64,000 nt of DNA. Source: Paracoccus laeviglucosivorans. GTDB lineage: Bacteria; Pseudomonadota; Alphaproteobacteria; Rhodobacterales; Rhodobacteraceae. Below are positions 44,096 through 53,685 of this stretch, one piece after another (within the stretch, counting starts at the first letter, position 1; every line of letters starts with the position of its first letter). The position numbers were made by a program, and so were the translations under genes. The stretch covers positions 1-64,000 of the forward strand of contig NZ_FXTK01000010.1 of assembly GCF_900182695.1 (NCBI RefSeq). The letters are read 5' to 3'. The notes beneath the pieces are model-generated. The model saw only the letters and a program-made list of their open reading frames with translations, was not told where the DNA came from and searched no databases.

Positions 44096-45318
44096 TCGGT
44101 TCCGTCCTGCCCGGTTGCGTTTTGGCCTTGGCTGTCATCGCCCATGATGGGATTCATCACGAACCACTCGGCCGGGTCCAGTGTTTCCTTGCCTTTTCGG
44201 AGTTCAACATACAGTGTTTCCGTCTGTCCAGCACTGACACCCGCAGCGGCGTCCGCCACGAATTCTGCACCGAATTCCTGTGCAGGCGCTTCGGTTCCGC
44301 CCATGAGGCCAAGGGGTTCGCCTGCGGCCAGCACGTCGCCCGTCTCTCCGAAGACCTGCGAAAGACCGGCAAAGATCATCAGATAGCCGCGGGCCGGTTC
44401 GATGATCATCACATTGCCGTAATCCAGCAGCGGGCCGCGATAGCGGATCGTGGCGGGCCAGGGCGTCGTGACCAGCGCGGCGGGGCCGGTCGCGATGACC
44501 CAGCCCGGACGCGACACGCCCGCCGCATCGGGTTCGCCATAGCGGCGCAGCACCGTGCCAAGTGCGGGCAGCGGCAGTGATCCCTGCGCGCCTTCGAAAT
44601 CGGCCATCGGCGCGCCGACATCGGTTTCCATGCTGGAAATACCCGATGCAAAGCTGTCCAGCGTATCGGCGGATTGGACCAATTGGCGCAATTCCTCGGG
44701 GTCTTCGCCAAAGCGGGTGGGCAGGTTCGACCGGTCGGTGACCGCCGATGCCAGCAGCCGCCGCGCCTCTTGCACCTGTCCCAGACCCTGCGCCAGCGTG
44801 TTCGCGGCATTCAGCTGGATGGTGCGGACCGTGCGGATCTCCTCAAGGCTTTTCTGCATCTCGACCGCTTCGGCCTGCAGGCCCGGCGCGACCGAAGAAA
44901 GGACCATGCCCGCACGCGCCGAGGCTTCCGGCCCCGAGGGATGCAGCAGCAGCATCGTTTCCGGCGAACGCTGCATCGAGGTCATCACGCCCAGCACCCG
45001 GCCCAGCTTGTCGCGGCGGGCGTCGAAATCGGCTCGGATCTCTTGTTCGCGGATGCCCGCGCGGCGCAGACCGTCGCGCAGGGCCGACAGACCCTGTTCA
45101 TAGGCGCGGATCATTTCGGTCAGCGAGCGGACCTGATCGTCCTTGGTCAGCGCGTCGTCAAGCTGGCCGGTCGCCATGCGCAATTGTTCGGCAGCCTCGG
45201 CGGCCTCTTGCGCGGCCTGGCTCAGCGGTTCGGGCGTGTCGGCTTGCTGCGCCGAGGTGGCGGGCGCGGCCAACGCAAGGCTGGCCAACAGGGCTGGCAG
45301 GAGCAGGCGGGATTTCAT
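44092..45318 (-). CDS. envC: EnvC-like murein hydrolase activator (degenerate LytM)
   Basis: A 408-residue periplasmic protein. A signal peptide (about 1-22) is followed by a long coiled-coil (about 30-230, rich in Gln/Glu/Ala heptads) and a C-terminal M23/LytM-like domain (PWPATIRYRGPLLDYGNVMIIEP near 300). The HxH and HxxxD zinc ligands are missing: the usual YAHLS position reads FAGLS. That is the mark of EnvC-type amidase activators rather than enzymes. It lies between gpmI and ctpA in a coupled unit. The start at 45318 gives the signal peptide. Confidence 0.86.
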   Translation of the reverse strand: MKSRLLLPALLASLALAAPATSAQQADTPEPLSQAAQEAAEAAEQLRMATGQLDDALTKDDQVRSLTEMIRAYEQGLSALRDGLRRAGIREQEIRADFDARRDKLGRVLGVMTSMQRSPETMLLLHPSGPEASARAGMVLSSVAPGLQAEAVEMQKSLEEIRTVRTIQLNAANTLAQGLGQVQEARRLLASAVTDRSNLPTRFGEDPEELRQLVQSADTLDSFASGISSMETDVGAPMADFEGAQGSLPLPALGTVLRRYGEPDAAGVSRPGWVIATGPAALVTTPWPATIRYRGPLLDYGNVMIIEPARGYLMIFAGLSQVFGETGDVLAAGEPLGLMGGTEAPAQEFGAEFVADAAAGVSAGQTETLYVELRKGKETLDPAEWFVMNPIMGDDSQGQNATGQDGTE

Positions 45319-46838
45319 GCGCGGGCGATCAGGGAATGGCCGGTCATTTCGGGCGGCAGTTCCAGCCCCATCAGGTCCAGAACGGTCGGCGCGACATCGG
45401 CCAGACGCCCGCTTTCGACGCGCCCGCCCGCAGGCCCGCCATAGATGATGACCGGAACCGGGTTCACCGTATGGGCGGTGTGCGGACCGCCGCTTTCGGG
45501 GTCGATCATGGTTTCGCAATTGCCGTGATCGGCGATGATGACCGCCGCGCCGCCTGCCGCGTCCAGCGCATCCAGCATCAGGCCCAGCCCCCGATCCACC
45601 GCCTCGCAGGCGCGCGCCGCCGCAGACAGGCTGCCGGTATGGCCCACCATGTCGGGATTGGCATAGTTCACGACGATCAGGTCGTAGCCTGCGCCAATCG
45701 CCTCGACCAGCTTGGCGCTGACTTCGGCGGCGGCCATTTCGGGCGCAAGGTCATAGGTCGCGACCTTGGGGCTTTGCGGCATGAAGCGGTCTTCGCCCGG
45801 TTCGGGCGTTTCCTTGCCGCCGTTCAGGAAGAAGGTGACATGGGGATATTTCTCGGTCTCGGCCAGACGGAACTGGCGCAGGCCCTTGGCGGCGACCCAT
45901 GCGCCCAGCGTGTTTTCCACCTGACGCTTGGGGTAGGCGGCGGTCATGTATTCGTCGTGGCTGGCCGAGTAATCGACCATGCCCAGCAGCGCCGCCCATT
46001 CGGGCCGCTTGCCCGCGTCAAAGGCGTCAAAGCCCGGCTGCCCCAGTGCCGCCAGAATCTCGCGCGCGCGGTCGGCGCGGAAGTTCAGGCAGAAAAAGCC
46101 GTCGCCATTACGCGCCCCCGCATAGTCGCCGATCACCGTGGGCTGGATGAATTCGTCGGTTTCCTCGCGCGCATAGGCATCGACCACGGCCTGATCGGCG
46201 GCGGGGCAGGTCAGCCCCTCGGCACGGGTCATCGCGGCAAAGGCGCGGCTGACACGTTCCCAGCGGTTGTCGCGGTCCATCGCGTAATAACGCCCGATCA
46301 CCGTGCCGATGGTCGCGCCTGCGGGCAGATTGCCTTGCAGTTCGGTCATGAAGCCCTGCGCCGATTTCGGCGGCACGTCGCGGCCATCGGTGATCGCGTG
46401 GATCACCACCGGCACGCCTTTGTCGGCCACTGCGCGGGCGGCTGCGATGACGTGCTGGATATGGCCGTGCACCCCGCCATCCGACACCACGCCCATCAGA
46501 TGCGCCGTGCCCTTGCTGGCCTGCAGCTTGCGGACGAATTCGCCAAGCCCGGTATTTTCGTAGAAACTGCCATCCTCGATCGCCAGATCGATCTGGCCCA
46601 GATCCATCGCGACCACGCGGCCTGCGCCGATATTGGTATGGCCCACCTCGGAATTGCCCATCTGGCCCTTGGGCAGGCCCACATCGGGACCGAAGGTGAT
46701 CAGCGTGCCATGCGGGCAGGTTGACATCAGGCGGTCGAAATTCGGGGTCTGCGCCTGATCCGGTGCGCTTTGTTCAGGACGGGTCGAAATGCCCCAGCCA
46801 TCAAGGATGCACAGGACGACGGGTTTCGGATGGGTCAT
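45315..46838 (-). CDS. gpmI: 2,3-bisphosphoglycerate-independent phosphoglycerate mutase
   Basis: A 507-residue Mn2+-dependent enzyme that interconverts 3- and 2-phosphoglycerate. Ser63 in GNSEVGHTNIG is the phosphorylated residue. The metal motifs CILDGWG near 10, ADHGNCE near 440 and NYANPDMVGHTG near 395 are present. The ATG at 46838 was preferred to an upstream in-frame codon because it gives the family N-terminus. It begins the gpmI-envC-ctpA-rppH run. Confidence 0.96.
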   Translation of the reverse strand: MTHPKPVVLCILDGWGISTRPEQSAPDQAQTPNFDRLMSTCPHGTLITFGPDVGLPKGQMGNSEVGHTNIGAGRVVAMDLGQIDLAIEDGSFYENTGLGEFVRKLQASKGTAHLMGVVSDGGVHGHIQHVIAAARAVADKGVPVVIHAITDGRDVPPKSAQGFMTELQGNLPAGATIGTVIGRYYAMDRDNRWERVSRAFAAMTRAEGLTCPAADQAVVDAYAREETDEFIQPTVIGDYAGARNGDGFFCLNFRADRAREILAALGQPGFDAFDAGKRPEWAALLGMVDYSASHDEYMTAAYPKRQVENTLGAWVAAKGLRQFRLAETEKYPHVTFFLNGGKETPEPGEDRFMPQSPKVATYDLAPEMAAAEVSAKLVEAIGAGYDLIVVNYANPDMVGHTGSLSAAARACEAVDRGLGLMLDALDAAGGAAVIIADHGNCETMIDPESGGPHTAHTVNPVPVIIYGGPAGGRVESGRLADVAPTVLDLMGLELPPEMTGHSLIARA

Positions 46839-46990
46839 TTGCGCCTCATTGCCGGGTCGGGATGCTTCTACGACCCCAAGGCGCAAGGGGCAAGTTCGGC
46901 CGAAGCGGTGCCGGGCTTGTGAAGCGGGCTTTCGCGTTGACCGGGGCTTGTGGCGGCCCTATGCCTTTTTGCACTGCAACCGGGGGCTGC

Positions 46991-47914
46991 ATGATGACCA
47001 CCCAGACGCCAAAGCCGCGCGCCGTCCTGCATTTCGGCCCGCCCAAGACGGCGACCTCGGCGCTGCAGGCGTGGTGTCATGTCAATCGCTGCGTGCTGGC
47101 GCGTCACGGCCTGCATTACGGCACGGTGGACACTCCGCATGATCCCAAGCACCAATGGGTGATGCGCGCGCTGCGTCAGGGCGATTTTGCGCGCCTTCAG
47201 GCCGAGATCGCGGCCTTTCACGATAGCCCGGCCCATACGCTGATACTGTCTTGCGAAGGCGTCATGGTGCACCGCGCGACCGTGCCCGCCGCGCATTGGC
47301 AGGCGTTTCGCCAGATCATGGAAGGCATCGACAGCACGCTGTTCATGGTCGGTCGCGACCCCGAAAGCTGGCTGGCCTCGTTGTGGAAACAGCGCATCAT
47401 CAACCCGATCCGTCCGGGTGAGCGGTTGAAGGTCATGACGCCGCAGGCTTTTGCGCGTCTGGCGGGGGTGCAGGCGATGCTGGACCTGCCGCGTCTGGCA
47501 ACGGTGATGCAGCAGGAAACCGGGGCGGGGCGCACGGTATTTTCCCGGTTGCCCACGATGCTTGACGATTTCCGCGCCGTGCTGCGCCTGCCCCCCGAGG
47601 CCGAGACGCAGGACCTGCCCCGCGCGAATGAGGCGCTGCCCGACAGTTTCATCGACGTCTATCTGCGTGTGGCCGAAGCCGCGCCGGACGTGCCCTTGGT
47701 GCGGATGGCTTTCTTTGGGCTGTTCGTCGCGGCGCATCCGACGAATAACGTGGTCCTGTCGAATGTCGCGCGCCGGTTTCAGACCTGCCCCGAGGATCAG
47801 CGCAGGGCGGCCTTGGACATGCTGCTTGTCGTGCTGGACGGGATCACGTTCACCGAACCCGCAGATGCGGCATTGGCGCAGGACATGCGCCAGGCCGCAT
47901 TGGCGCGGGCTTAA
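46991..47914 (+). CDS. Sulfotransferase-like P-loop protein
   Basis: About 307 residues. The N-terminal [15 protein letters not shown] (near 14-28) resembles the PAPS 5'-phosphosulfate loop (PKTGTT) of sulfotransferases, and [17 protein letters not shown] near 118 could be the 3'-phosphate loop. The rest is divergent. Acceptor and role are unknown; surface glycan or lipid sulfation is a family-based guess. The start is uncertain among ATGs at 46961, 46991 and 46994. Its TAA overlaps the rlmN TAA on the other strand (TTAA). Confidence 0.7.
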   Translation: MMTTQTPKPRAVLHFGPPKTATSALQAWCHVNRCVLARHGLHYGTVDTPHDPKHQWVMRALRQGDFARLQAEIAAFHDSPAHTLILSCEGVMVHRATVPAAHWQAFRQIMEGIDSTLFMVGRDPESWLASLWKQRIINPIRPGERLKVMTPQAFARLAGVQAMLDLPRLATVMQQETGAGRTVFSRLPTMLDDFRAVLRLPPEAETQDLPRANEALPDSFIDVYLRVAEAAPDVPLVRMAFFGLFVAAHPTNNVVLSNVARRFQTCPEDQRRAALDMLLVVLDGITFTEPADAALAQDMRQAALARA

Positions 47915-49083
47915 GCCCCGGCCTCTGCCGCGATTTCCGCGCGGGATTTGCGGCCACGCTCGGTCGCGGATTTCAGCTGGCCACAGGCGGCCATGATGTC
48001 TTCGCCGCGCGGGGTGCGGATGGGCGAGGCGTAGCCTGCCTTGTGAACGATGTCGGCGAAGGCGTGGATGCGGTTGTTGCTGGAGCGTTTATAGGCAACG
48101 CCCGGCCATTCGTTGAAGGGAATCAGGTTGATCTTGGCGGGGATGCCGCGGATCAGCTCGACCAGGCGATGCGCGTCTTCGTCGCTGTCATTGACGCCTG
48201 CCAGCATGACATATTCGAAGGTGATGCGTTCGCTGTTGGTCAGGCGGGGATAGTCGCGCAGCGCGGCCAGCAGCGTTTCGATGTTCCAGCGCTTGTTGAT
48301 CGGCACCAACTGGTTGCGCACCTCGTCGGTGGTCGCGTGGAAGCTGACGGCCAGCAGGCAGCCGATTTCCTGCGCGGTGCGGGCGATTTCGGGCACGACG
48401 CCGCTGGTGGACAGCGTGATGCGGCGACGCGACAGGCTAAGGCCTTCGTTGTCCATGACGACCTTCATGGCGTCGCGCACGTTTTCGAAATTATACAGCG
48501 GCTCGCCCATGCCCATCAGCACGATATTGCTGACCAGCCGGGTTTCATCCTTGGGCGCGCCCTGGACGGGCCATTCGCCCAGATCGTCGCGGGCCACCAT
48601 GACCTGACCGACGATCTCGCCGGGGGTCAGGTTGCGGACCAGCTTCTGCGTGCCAGTGTGGCAGAACGAACAGGTCAGCGTGCAGCCCACCTGGCTGGAA
48701 ATGCACAGCGTGCCGCGATTTTCCTCGGGGATGTAGACGGTTTCGACCTCATGCCCGCCCGCGATGCGCAGCAGATATTTGCGGGTGCCGTCCTCGCTGA
48801 CCTGACGGGTCACGATCTCGGGCAGCGAGATTTCGAAATGCTGGGCCAGAAAGGCGCGGTAATCCTTGGCCAGATTGGTCATCTGCGCAAAGTCGCGCAC
48901 GCCCCAGTGATAGACCCATTGCCAGATCTGGCCCACGCGCATCTTGGCCTGCTTTTCGGGCGTTCCCGCCGTGATCAGGGCATCGCGAAGCTGATCGCGG
49001 GTCAGGCCCACGATGTTTTTCAGCGCCCCATCGGGCAGCTTGCGCGGAATGGTCAATACGTCTTGCGTGATCGGGGCGTTCAT
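47911..49083 (-). CDS. rlmN: Dual-specificity 23S rRNA/tRNA adenine-C2 methyltransferase
   Basis: A 390-residue radical SAM enzyme that methylates A2503 of 23S rRNA and A37 of some tRNAs. The Fe-S cluster CxxxCxxC is Cys134, 138 and 141. Cys127 and a C-terminal Cys near 364 (MAACGQL) fit the methyl-carrying and resolving residues. The [11 protein letters not shown] motif near 196 is family-defining. The ATG at 49083 was chosen as the family start over a long upstream frame. Confidence 0.95.
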   Translation of the reverse strand: MNAPITQDVLTIPRKLPDGALKNIVGLTRDQLRDALITAGTPEKQAKMRVGQIWQWVYHWGVRDFAQMTNLAKDYRAFLAQHFEISLPEIVTRQVSEDGTRKYLLRIAGGHEVETVYIPEENRGTLCISSQVGCTLTCSFCHTGTQKLVRNLTPGEIVGQVMVARDDLGEWPVQGAPKDETRLVSNIVLMGMGEPLYNFENVRDAMKVVMDNEGLSLSRRRITLSTSGVVPEIARTAQEIGCLLAVSFHATTDEVRNQLVPINKRWNIETLLAALRDYPRLTNSERITFEYVMLAGVNDSDEDAHRLVELIRGIPAKINLIPFNEWPGVAYKRSSNNRIHAFADIVHKAGYASPIRTPRGEDIMAACGQLKSATERGRKSRAEIAAEAGA

Positions 49084-49134
49084 GGCTGGGCGGGGTCCGG
49101 GCGGAGGGGGAAGCCGACTATATAGGGCAAACGG

Positions 49135-49166
49135 GCGAAAAAGAAAACAGGGGCGCAAGCCCCTGT
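49135..49166 (-). terminator. Rho-independent terminator after the IalB-like gene
   Basis: A 7-bp stem ACAGGGG/CCCCTGT (49147-49153 and 49160-49166) with a 6-nt loop is followed on the minus strand by TTTCTTTTTC, 36 bp past the stop of the IalB-like gene. Confidence 0.8.
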
Positions 49167-49202
49167 CCCTGTGTTTTCCGCGAATGTGACCCTTTTTGGG
49201 TC

Positions 49203-49730
49203 TTATTTGCAGGCGGCCTGCGCCTGATTGGTCATGGCGGTGATGCCCGACAGGCTGAACGTGTCCTTGGTCACGGTGCCACGGGCCGAACGCCCGGTGA
49301 TCACGACCGAAGAACCCGCGCGCAGCGCCGAGACCAGTTTGCCATCTTCCGAAGGCGATCCGGTCCATGCGCTTTCGCCGTCGGTGAACAGCTTGAACAT
49401 CTGGCCGCCGACATTGACGTCAACCGCCGAGTCGGGTGCAAACGGATAGCCGCCCGAGAACGACACTTCGCCCGAGCCGCCCGAGCGATAGGCGACGTAA
49501 AGGCGGATGTCGCCACGCGCCACCTCGCGCGGGTTTCCGCTGCTGTCGGTGTTCTGGGTGGATTTCGGCGCGGAAACGGCCCAGCATTCTTTCGGGCTTG
49601 TCGCCGAGAACGCGGTCCAGTCGCCCTCGGATCCGATGACGTTGGTCGAATCCTGCGCAAAGGCGGGCGCAGAAAAAGCAACTGCGATTGCGGTGGCTGC
49701 CGCCGCCACGCGCGGCGTGGATTTCAACAT
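49203..49730 (-). CDS. IalB-like exported protein (invasion-associated locus B family)
   Basis: A 175-residue exported protein. The signal peptide ends at APAFA (about residue 25). The mature part shows the IalB pattern: [19 protein letters not shown] near 35, a [10 protein letters not shown] strand, [23 protein letters not shown], and terminal QAQAACK. IalB was named for Bartonella invasion but is widespread in free-living alphaproteobacteria; its biochemical function is unknown. GGAGG lies 7 nt before the ATG at 49730. A terminator follows. Confidence 0.85.
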   Translation of the reverse strand: MLKSTPRVAAAATAIAVAFSAPAFAQDSTNVIGSEGDWTAFSATSPKECWAVSAPKSTQNTDSSGNPREVARGDIRLYVAYRSGGSGEVSFSGGYPFAPDSAVDVNVGGQMFKLFTDGESAWTGSPSEDGKLVSALRAGSSVVITGRSARGTVTKDTFSLSGITAMTNQAQAACK

Positions 49731-49881
49731 GCTCTGGCCTCCTGCCATGGTCCGGTTTATCCGGGCTTGTTGCCGATGACGGTGGTATTTTCAACCATCT
49801 GTCATCAGGATAATTCGAAAACCAAGGCGTGAAAAACCCCCGTTGTTGGAAAATCGCGCGATTGTCAGAGGAAAATCACCC

Positions 49882-50868
49882 ATGACAGCGGCTAGACTGA
49901 TCGAATTGTGGCGCGGCGACCTGCTGGAAAGCGAACATCTGGGGCATGCGGTCGTTGCCGATGCGAACGGTATCGTCGAGGCTTGGGGCAATCCCGGCGT
50001 GGTGATCTTTCCGCGTTCGTCCTGCAAGATGGTTCAGGCGCTGCCGCTGGTCGAAAGCGGCGCGGCAGATGCCGCAGGGCTGGGAACCGAGCAATTGGCA
50101 CTGGCCTGCGCAAGCCATAGTGGGGCGCAGATCCACACGTCTCGCGTTGGGGCCTGGCTGTCGGATATGGGCATGTCGGAAAGCGATCTGCGCTGCGGCA
50201 GCCATATGCCAAGGGATCACGATGCCAAGAAACACCTGTGCTGCTCCGATACCGCACCGTGTCAGATTCACAACAACTGCTCGGGAAAACATGCGGGCTT
50301 TCTGACCCTGAACCGTCACCTGCGCGGCGGTCCCGAATATGTCGAGATCGACCACCCCGTGCAGCGTGCCGTCCGCGATGCGTTCGAGGAGGTGACGGAC
50401 GAAGTATCGGCGGGCTGGGGCGTCGATGGCTGTTCTGCCCCGAATTTCGCCTGTTCCGTTGCAGGGCTGGCACGCGCCATGGCCGGTTTCGCCAATCCCG
50501 GCGCAGGCGCGCGTGGCGATGCGCAGCGCCGTCTGGTCGGCGCGATGACCGCGCATCCCGAACTGGTCGCAGGCGAGGGGCGTGCCTGCACTGGACTGAT
50601 GCGCGCCATGGGTGGCAAGGTCGCGGTCAAGACCGGGGCCGAAGCGGTGTTCGTGGGCATCGCGCCCGAGCAGGGCCTTGGTTTTGCACTGAAGATCGTA
50701 GATGGCGGCACGCGAGGCTCGGAAGCGGCGGTCACGGCTTTGTTGCTGCATCTGGGGCTGCTGTCGCCCGATGCGCCGATCGTGCGTCGTCTGCTGACCG
50801 GCCAACAGACCAACTGGCGGGGACGGGTCACGGGCGAATTGCGCCGCGCACCGGGCTTTCCGACCTGA
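49882..50868 (+). CDS. R. etli-type L-asparaginase II
   Basis: A 328-residue asparaginase of the thermolabile Rhizobium type (PF06089), unrelated to the E. coli enzymes. Residues matching its active site are present: SSCK at 46-49, Ser80 (ASHSGA), Cys133 (NNCSGKH) and Cys184 (DGCSAPN). It has no signal peptide, so it should be cytoplasmic, converting asparagine to aspartate and ammonia. The ATG at 49882 follows CAGAGGA. A perfect 7-bp inverted repeat begins right after the stop. Confidence 0.93.
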   Translation: MTAARLIELWRGDLLESEHLGHAVVADANGIVEAWGNPGVVIFPRSSCKMVQALPLVESGAADAAGLGTEQLALACASHSGAQIHTSRVGAWLSDMGMSESDLRCGSHMPRDHDAKKHLCCSDTAPCQIHNNCSGKHAGFLTLNRHLRGGPEYVEIDHPVQRAVRDAFEEVTDEVSAGWGVDGCSAPNFACSVAGLARAMAGFANPGAGARGDAQRRLVGAMTAHPELVAGEGRACTGLMRAMGGKVAVKTGAEAVFVGIAPEQGLGFALKIVDGGTRGSEAAVTALLLHLGLLSPDAPIVRRLLTGQQTNWRGRVTGELRRAPGFPT

Positions 50869-50885
50869 TGCACGCATTGCGTGCA
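50869..50885 (+). repeat. Inverted repeat immediately after the asparaginase stop
   Basis: TGCACGC (50869-50875) and GCGTGCA (50879-50885) are separated by 3 bp. It may be a short termination or mRNA-stabilising hairpin; no T run follows. Confidence 0.45.
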
Positions 50886-50983
50886 TTACTGGGCGGATTT
50901 CCGCCACCGCGTGAATTCCGGCAACCAAAGATTGCCGCTAAACGAGGTTTCGTCGTCCTGTAGTTGCGAATCTGGCATAGTTG

Positions 50984-51002
50984 AAACGCACTAAATGCGT
51001 TT
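50984..51002. promoter_or_regulatory. Inverted repeat upstream of the RTX gene, possible operator
   Basis: AAACGCA (50984-50990) and TGCGTTT (50996-51002) with a 5-bp spacer lie 22 bp before the RTX start. A dyad of this size at this place may be an operator overlapping the promoter. No regulator is identified. Confidence 0.4.
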
Positions 51003-51024
51003 ATCCATTTTCAGGAGAGCTTTC

Positions 51025-51843
51025 ATGCCGACGCTACCTTTTCAGGAATATCTTGACCTTGAAGCCGCGACATTGCGCGAAGCGGCTGACGTGCTGGCTG
51101 CACAAATTGATCGTGTGTCCAGCCTGAACCGCCTTTACGGCACGATGGACAACGATGTGCTGACCGCCAAGGGCCGTCCCGATGGCATCTTCGGGCTTGG
51201 CGGCGATGACCAGTTGCGCGGCGGATCGGCGCTGGACCTGCTGGTCGGCGGGTCGGGCAATGACAGCCTGTGGGGTGGCGGCGGTGCCGATTATCTGGCA
51301 GGCGATTTCGACGACGACAAGCTTTGGGGTCAGGCCGGCCATGACTTCATCGATGGCGGCTTTGGCAATGACACGGCCTTTGGCGGGTTGGGCGATGACA
51401 GCCTTTACGGGTTCGGTGGCAATGACAGCCTTGTCGGCGAAGGCGGGCAGGATTTTCTGTATGGCGGCTATGGCAACGACATCCTGCGCGGCAGCGACGG
51501 GCGCGATACCCTGCAGGGCAGTTTCGGCGACGATCTGCTGGATGGTGGCCTGGGCAATGACAGTATGTCCGGCGGCTGGGGCAAAGACACCTTCATCTTC
51601 AACGGCGGCGCGGATGTGATCGATGATTTCGAGACGGGGATCGGCGCGAACGGCCGCCCCTCGGGCTTCGCGGCCGAGGTGATCCGCATCGCCATCGACG
51701 GCATCGACAGCTTCGAGGACGTGATGTCCCACGCCCGTCAGGTCGGTGACGACACGCGGATCAGCTTTGGCGGCGGCAACTCGATCCTGCTGGAAGATGT
51801 GCAGATGTCGCAGCTTGGCAGTTCGATGTTCGAATTCTTCTGA
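51025..51843 (+). CDS. RTX calcium-binding protein, probable type I secretion substrate
   Basis: A 272-residue acidic protein. Residues about 57-195 hold glycine/aspartate nonapeptide repeats of the GGxGxDxux type, for example GGSGNDSLW, GGFGNDTAF, GGNDSLVG and GGLGNDSMS, which form a Ca2+-filled beta-roll. The region after it (DTFIFNGGADVIDDFETG) matches the end of many type I-secreted RTX proteins, and the extreme C-terminus MFEFF is a plausible uncleaved secretion signal. No enzymatic domain is seen in the first 56 residues. CAGGAGAG precedes the ATG. No type I transporter is encoded nearby. Confidence 0.88.
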   Translation: MPTLPFQEYLDLEAATLREAADVLAAQIDRVSSLNRLYGTMDNDVLTAKGRPDGIFGLGGDDQLRGGSALDLLVGGSGNDSLWGGGGADYLAGDFDDDKLWGQAGHDFIDGGFGNDTAFGGLGDDSLYGFGGNDSLVGEGGQDFLYGGYGNDILRGSDGRDTLQGSFGDDLLDGGLGNDSMSGGWGKDTFIFNGGADVIDDFETGIGANGRPSGFAAEVIRIAIDGIDSFEDVMSHARQVGDDTRISFGGGNSILLEDVQMSQLGSSMFEFF

Positions 51844-51858
51844 CGCTTGCGCGGCTGG

Positions 51859-52617
51859 TCACAGCATCTGCCAGATCAGCCGCAACGCCAGCGCCGTCGA
51901 GGTGATGACCAGAAGCGGCTTGATGACCCGCGCGCCGATCCGCATGGCAAGGCGCGCGCCCAATGTGGCCCCCGCGATCTGCGCCGCGGCCATGGCAAGG
52001 CCCAGCAGCCAAAGCGGCTTGCCCACAAAGGCGAATGCGACCAGCCCGCCCAGATTGGACGCGAAGTTCAACAGCTTGGTATGCGCGGTGGCTTTCAGGA
52101 TGCCATAGCCCGCCAGCATGACCCAGCCCAGCATCAGGAACGCCCCCGTGCCCGGCCCAAGCAGCCCGTCATAGAAGGCGATGGCGGGCACGAATGTCGC
52201 GGTGAACACGACCGGAGAGATGCGCCGCGTCCGGTCCATGTCGTTCAGCCCCGGTTTCAGCGCGAAGAATACTGCTATCCCGATCAGGACGACCGGCAGG
52301 ACATAGCGCAGCAGGTCCGTCGGCAAGGCCGCGACGCACATCGCGCCCAGCAGTCCGCCCGCGAATGCGACTGCCGCCGCACCCTTTTGCTGGCGCAGAT
52401 CGACCAGCCCGCTGCGCGCATAGGAAATCGCGGCGGTGCCTGCGCCGAAGACGCCCTGCACCTTGTTGGTGGCCAGAGCCTGCGCCGGGGGCAGACCCGC
52501 CAGCATCAGGGCGGGGACTGTGATCAGCCCGCCTCCGCCCGCGATGGCGTCGACAAAGCCCGCCGCAAAGGCAGCGGCAATCAGCATCAGGATGATGTCA
52601 AGCGATAGGTCCAGCAT
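51859..52617 (-). CDS. TSUP (TauE/SafE) family permease
   Basis: A 252-residue membrane protein with about eight helices. The N-terminal FVDAIAGGGGLITVPALMLAGLPP (about 22-45) and the second-half GLLGPGTGAFLMLGW are the paired family motifs. TSUP members export or import sulfite, sulfoacetate, taurine or related anions; the substrate is not evident here. The start at 52617 sets the first helix. It is convergent with the RTX gene. Confidence 0.9.
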   Translation of the reverse strand: MLDLSLDIILMLIAAAFAAGFVDAIAGGGGLITVPALMLAGLPPAQALATNKVQGVFGAGTAAISYARSGLVDLRQQKGAAAVAFAGGLLGAMCVAALPTDLLRYVLPVVLIGIAVFFALKPGLNDMDRTRRISPVVFTATFVPAIAFYDGLLGPGTGAFLMLGWVMLAGYGILKATAHTKLLNFASNLGGLVAFAFVGKPLWLLGLAMAAAQIAGATLGARLAMRIGARVIKPLLVITSTALALRLIWQML

Positions 52618-52746
52618 GGGCGGCCTATTGGTCCCGCTGGGCCGGATTGTAAAGGCAGCGCCGGGTTGCGTCTGCCGCATGGGTATTTGTGGAACTAAGA
52701 AGTCACAGGCGAGGCGCGCGGTCGGCGGGCCTTGGGCGGGAGGAGA

Positions 52747-53685
52747 TCAGCCGCGTGGGTGGGCGGCGCGATAGACGGCCAGCAGGTGCGCATCATCGAC
52801 GCCGGTATAGACCTGGGTGGTCGAAAGGCTGGAATGGCCCAGCAATTCCTGAATGGTGCGCAGATCGCCGCCCGCCGCCAGCAGGTGGGTCGCGAAGGAG
52901 TGGCGCAACGCATGTGGGGTGGCCGTGGGCGGAAGCCCCAGCGACTGGCGGATTCGGCGCATTGCACCGGCAAGGACCGAGGCGTTCAGCCGTTGGCCGC
53001 GCGCGCCGCGAAACAGCGGCGCGTCCTTTTCCAGCGGATAGGGTGAGAGGCGCAGATATTCGGCGATGGCATCGCGGGCGACGGGCAGCACCGGAACCTG
53101 TCGTTCCTTGGCCCCCTTGCCGCGGATAATCAGTGCGTCGCGGAACGGCCAGTCGGTGCCGTTCAGCTGCAGCGCCTCGGATATGCGCAGGCCGCAGCCG
53201 TAAAGCAGGGTCAGCACGGCGGTGTCGCGGGCGGCGATCCATGCCTCGGGATGCGATTCGGCGGCAAGGTCCAGCAGGTTCTGTGCCTGATCCACGGCCA
53301 GCGGGCGGGGCAGCGAGCGGGTGAAGCGGGGGCTGCGCGCGGCCAGCGCCTTGGAGGCGTCGAAGCCGTGATGGTCCGACATCCAGCGGATGAAGCTGCG
53401 CACCGCCGACATGCGCCGCGCCAACGAGCGGGCCGAAAAGCCGCGCCCTCGTTCGGCCGCCGCAAAGGCGCGCATGTCCGATTGCGTGAGCGTGCCCAGC
53501 GTGCCGGGCAGGGCGGGCGTGCCGTGGTAGCCGCCGAGAAAGGCCAGAAAGGACAGCAGATCCGCCTGATAGGCCCGGATCGTGTTGTCCGAGCGGTCGC
53601 GTGTTGCGCGTTCGCTGTCCAGAAAGCGTGCAAGCTGGTCGGCCATGGCCGGGGCAAGGGCAAGCGGAGCCGGCCTTTGCGTCAT
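52747..53685 (-). CDS. xerC: Tyrosine recombinase XerC
   Basis: A 312-residue recombinase that resolves chromosome dimers at dif with XerD. The catalytic set is complete: Arg167, Lys190, His258, Arg261, His284 and Tyr293. The N-terminal SAM-like domain covers about 15-110. The start at 53685 overlaps the DUF484 stop by four bases. A GTG four codons upstream is possible. Its pairing with a DUF484 gene, as in other proteobacteria, supports XerC over a mobile integrase. Confidence 0.92.
   Translation of the reverse strand: MTQRPAPLALAPAMADQLARFLDSERATRDRSDNTIRAYQADLLSFLAFLGGYHGTPALPGTLGTLTQSDMRAFAAAERGRGFSARSLARRMSAVRSFIRWMSDHHGFDASKALAARSPRFTRSLPRPLAVDQAQNLLDLAAESHPEAWIAARDTAVLTLLYGCGLRISEALQLNGTDWPFRDALIIRGKGAKERQVPVLPVARDAIAEYLRLSPYPLEKDAPLFRGARGQRLNASVLAGAMRRIRQSLGLPPTATPHALRHSFATHLLAAGGDLRTIQELLGHSSLSTTQVYTGVDDAHLLAVYRAAHPRG

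Noticed and set aside
42677..44386. A 569-codon plus-strand frame opposite ctpA
   Set aside because: Shadow of the ctpA and envC frames, with no domain or ribosome binding site.
51034..51732. A repetitive minus-strand frame opposite the RTX gene
   Set aside because: The repeats are forced by the RTX codons on the plus strand; no known fold results.
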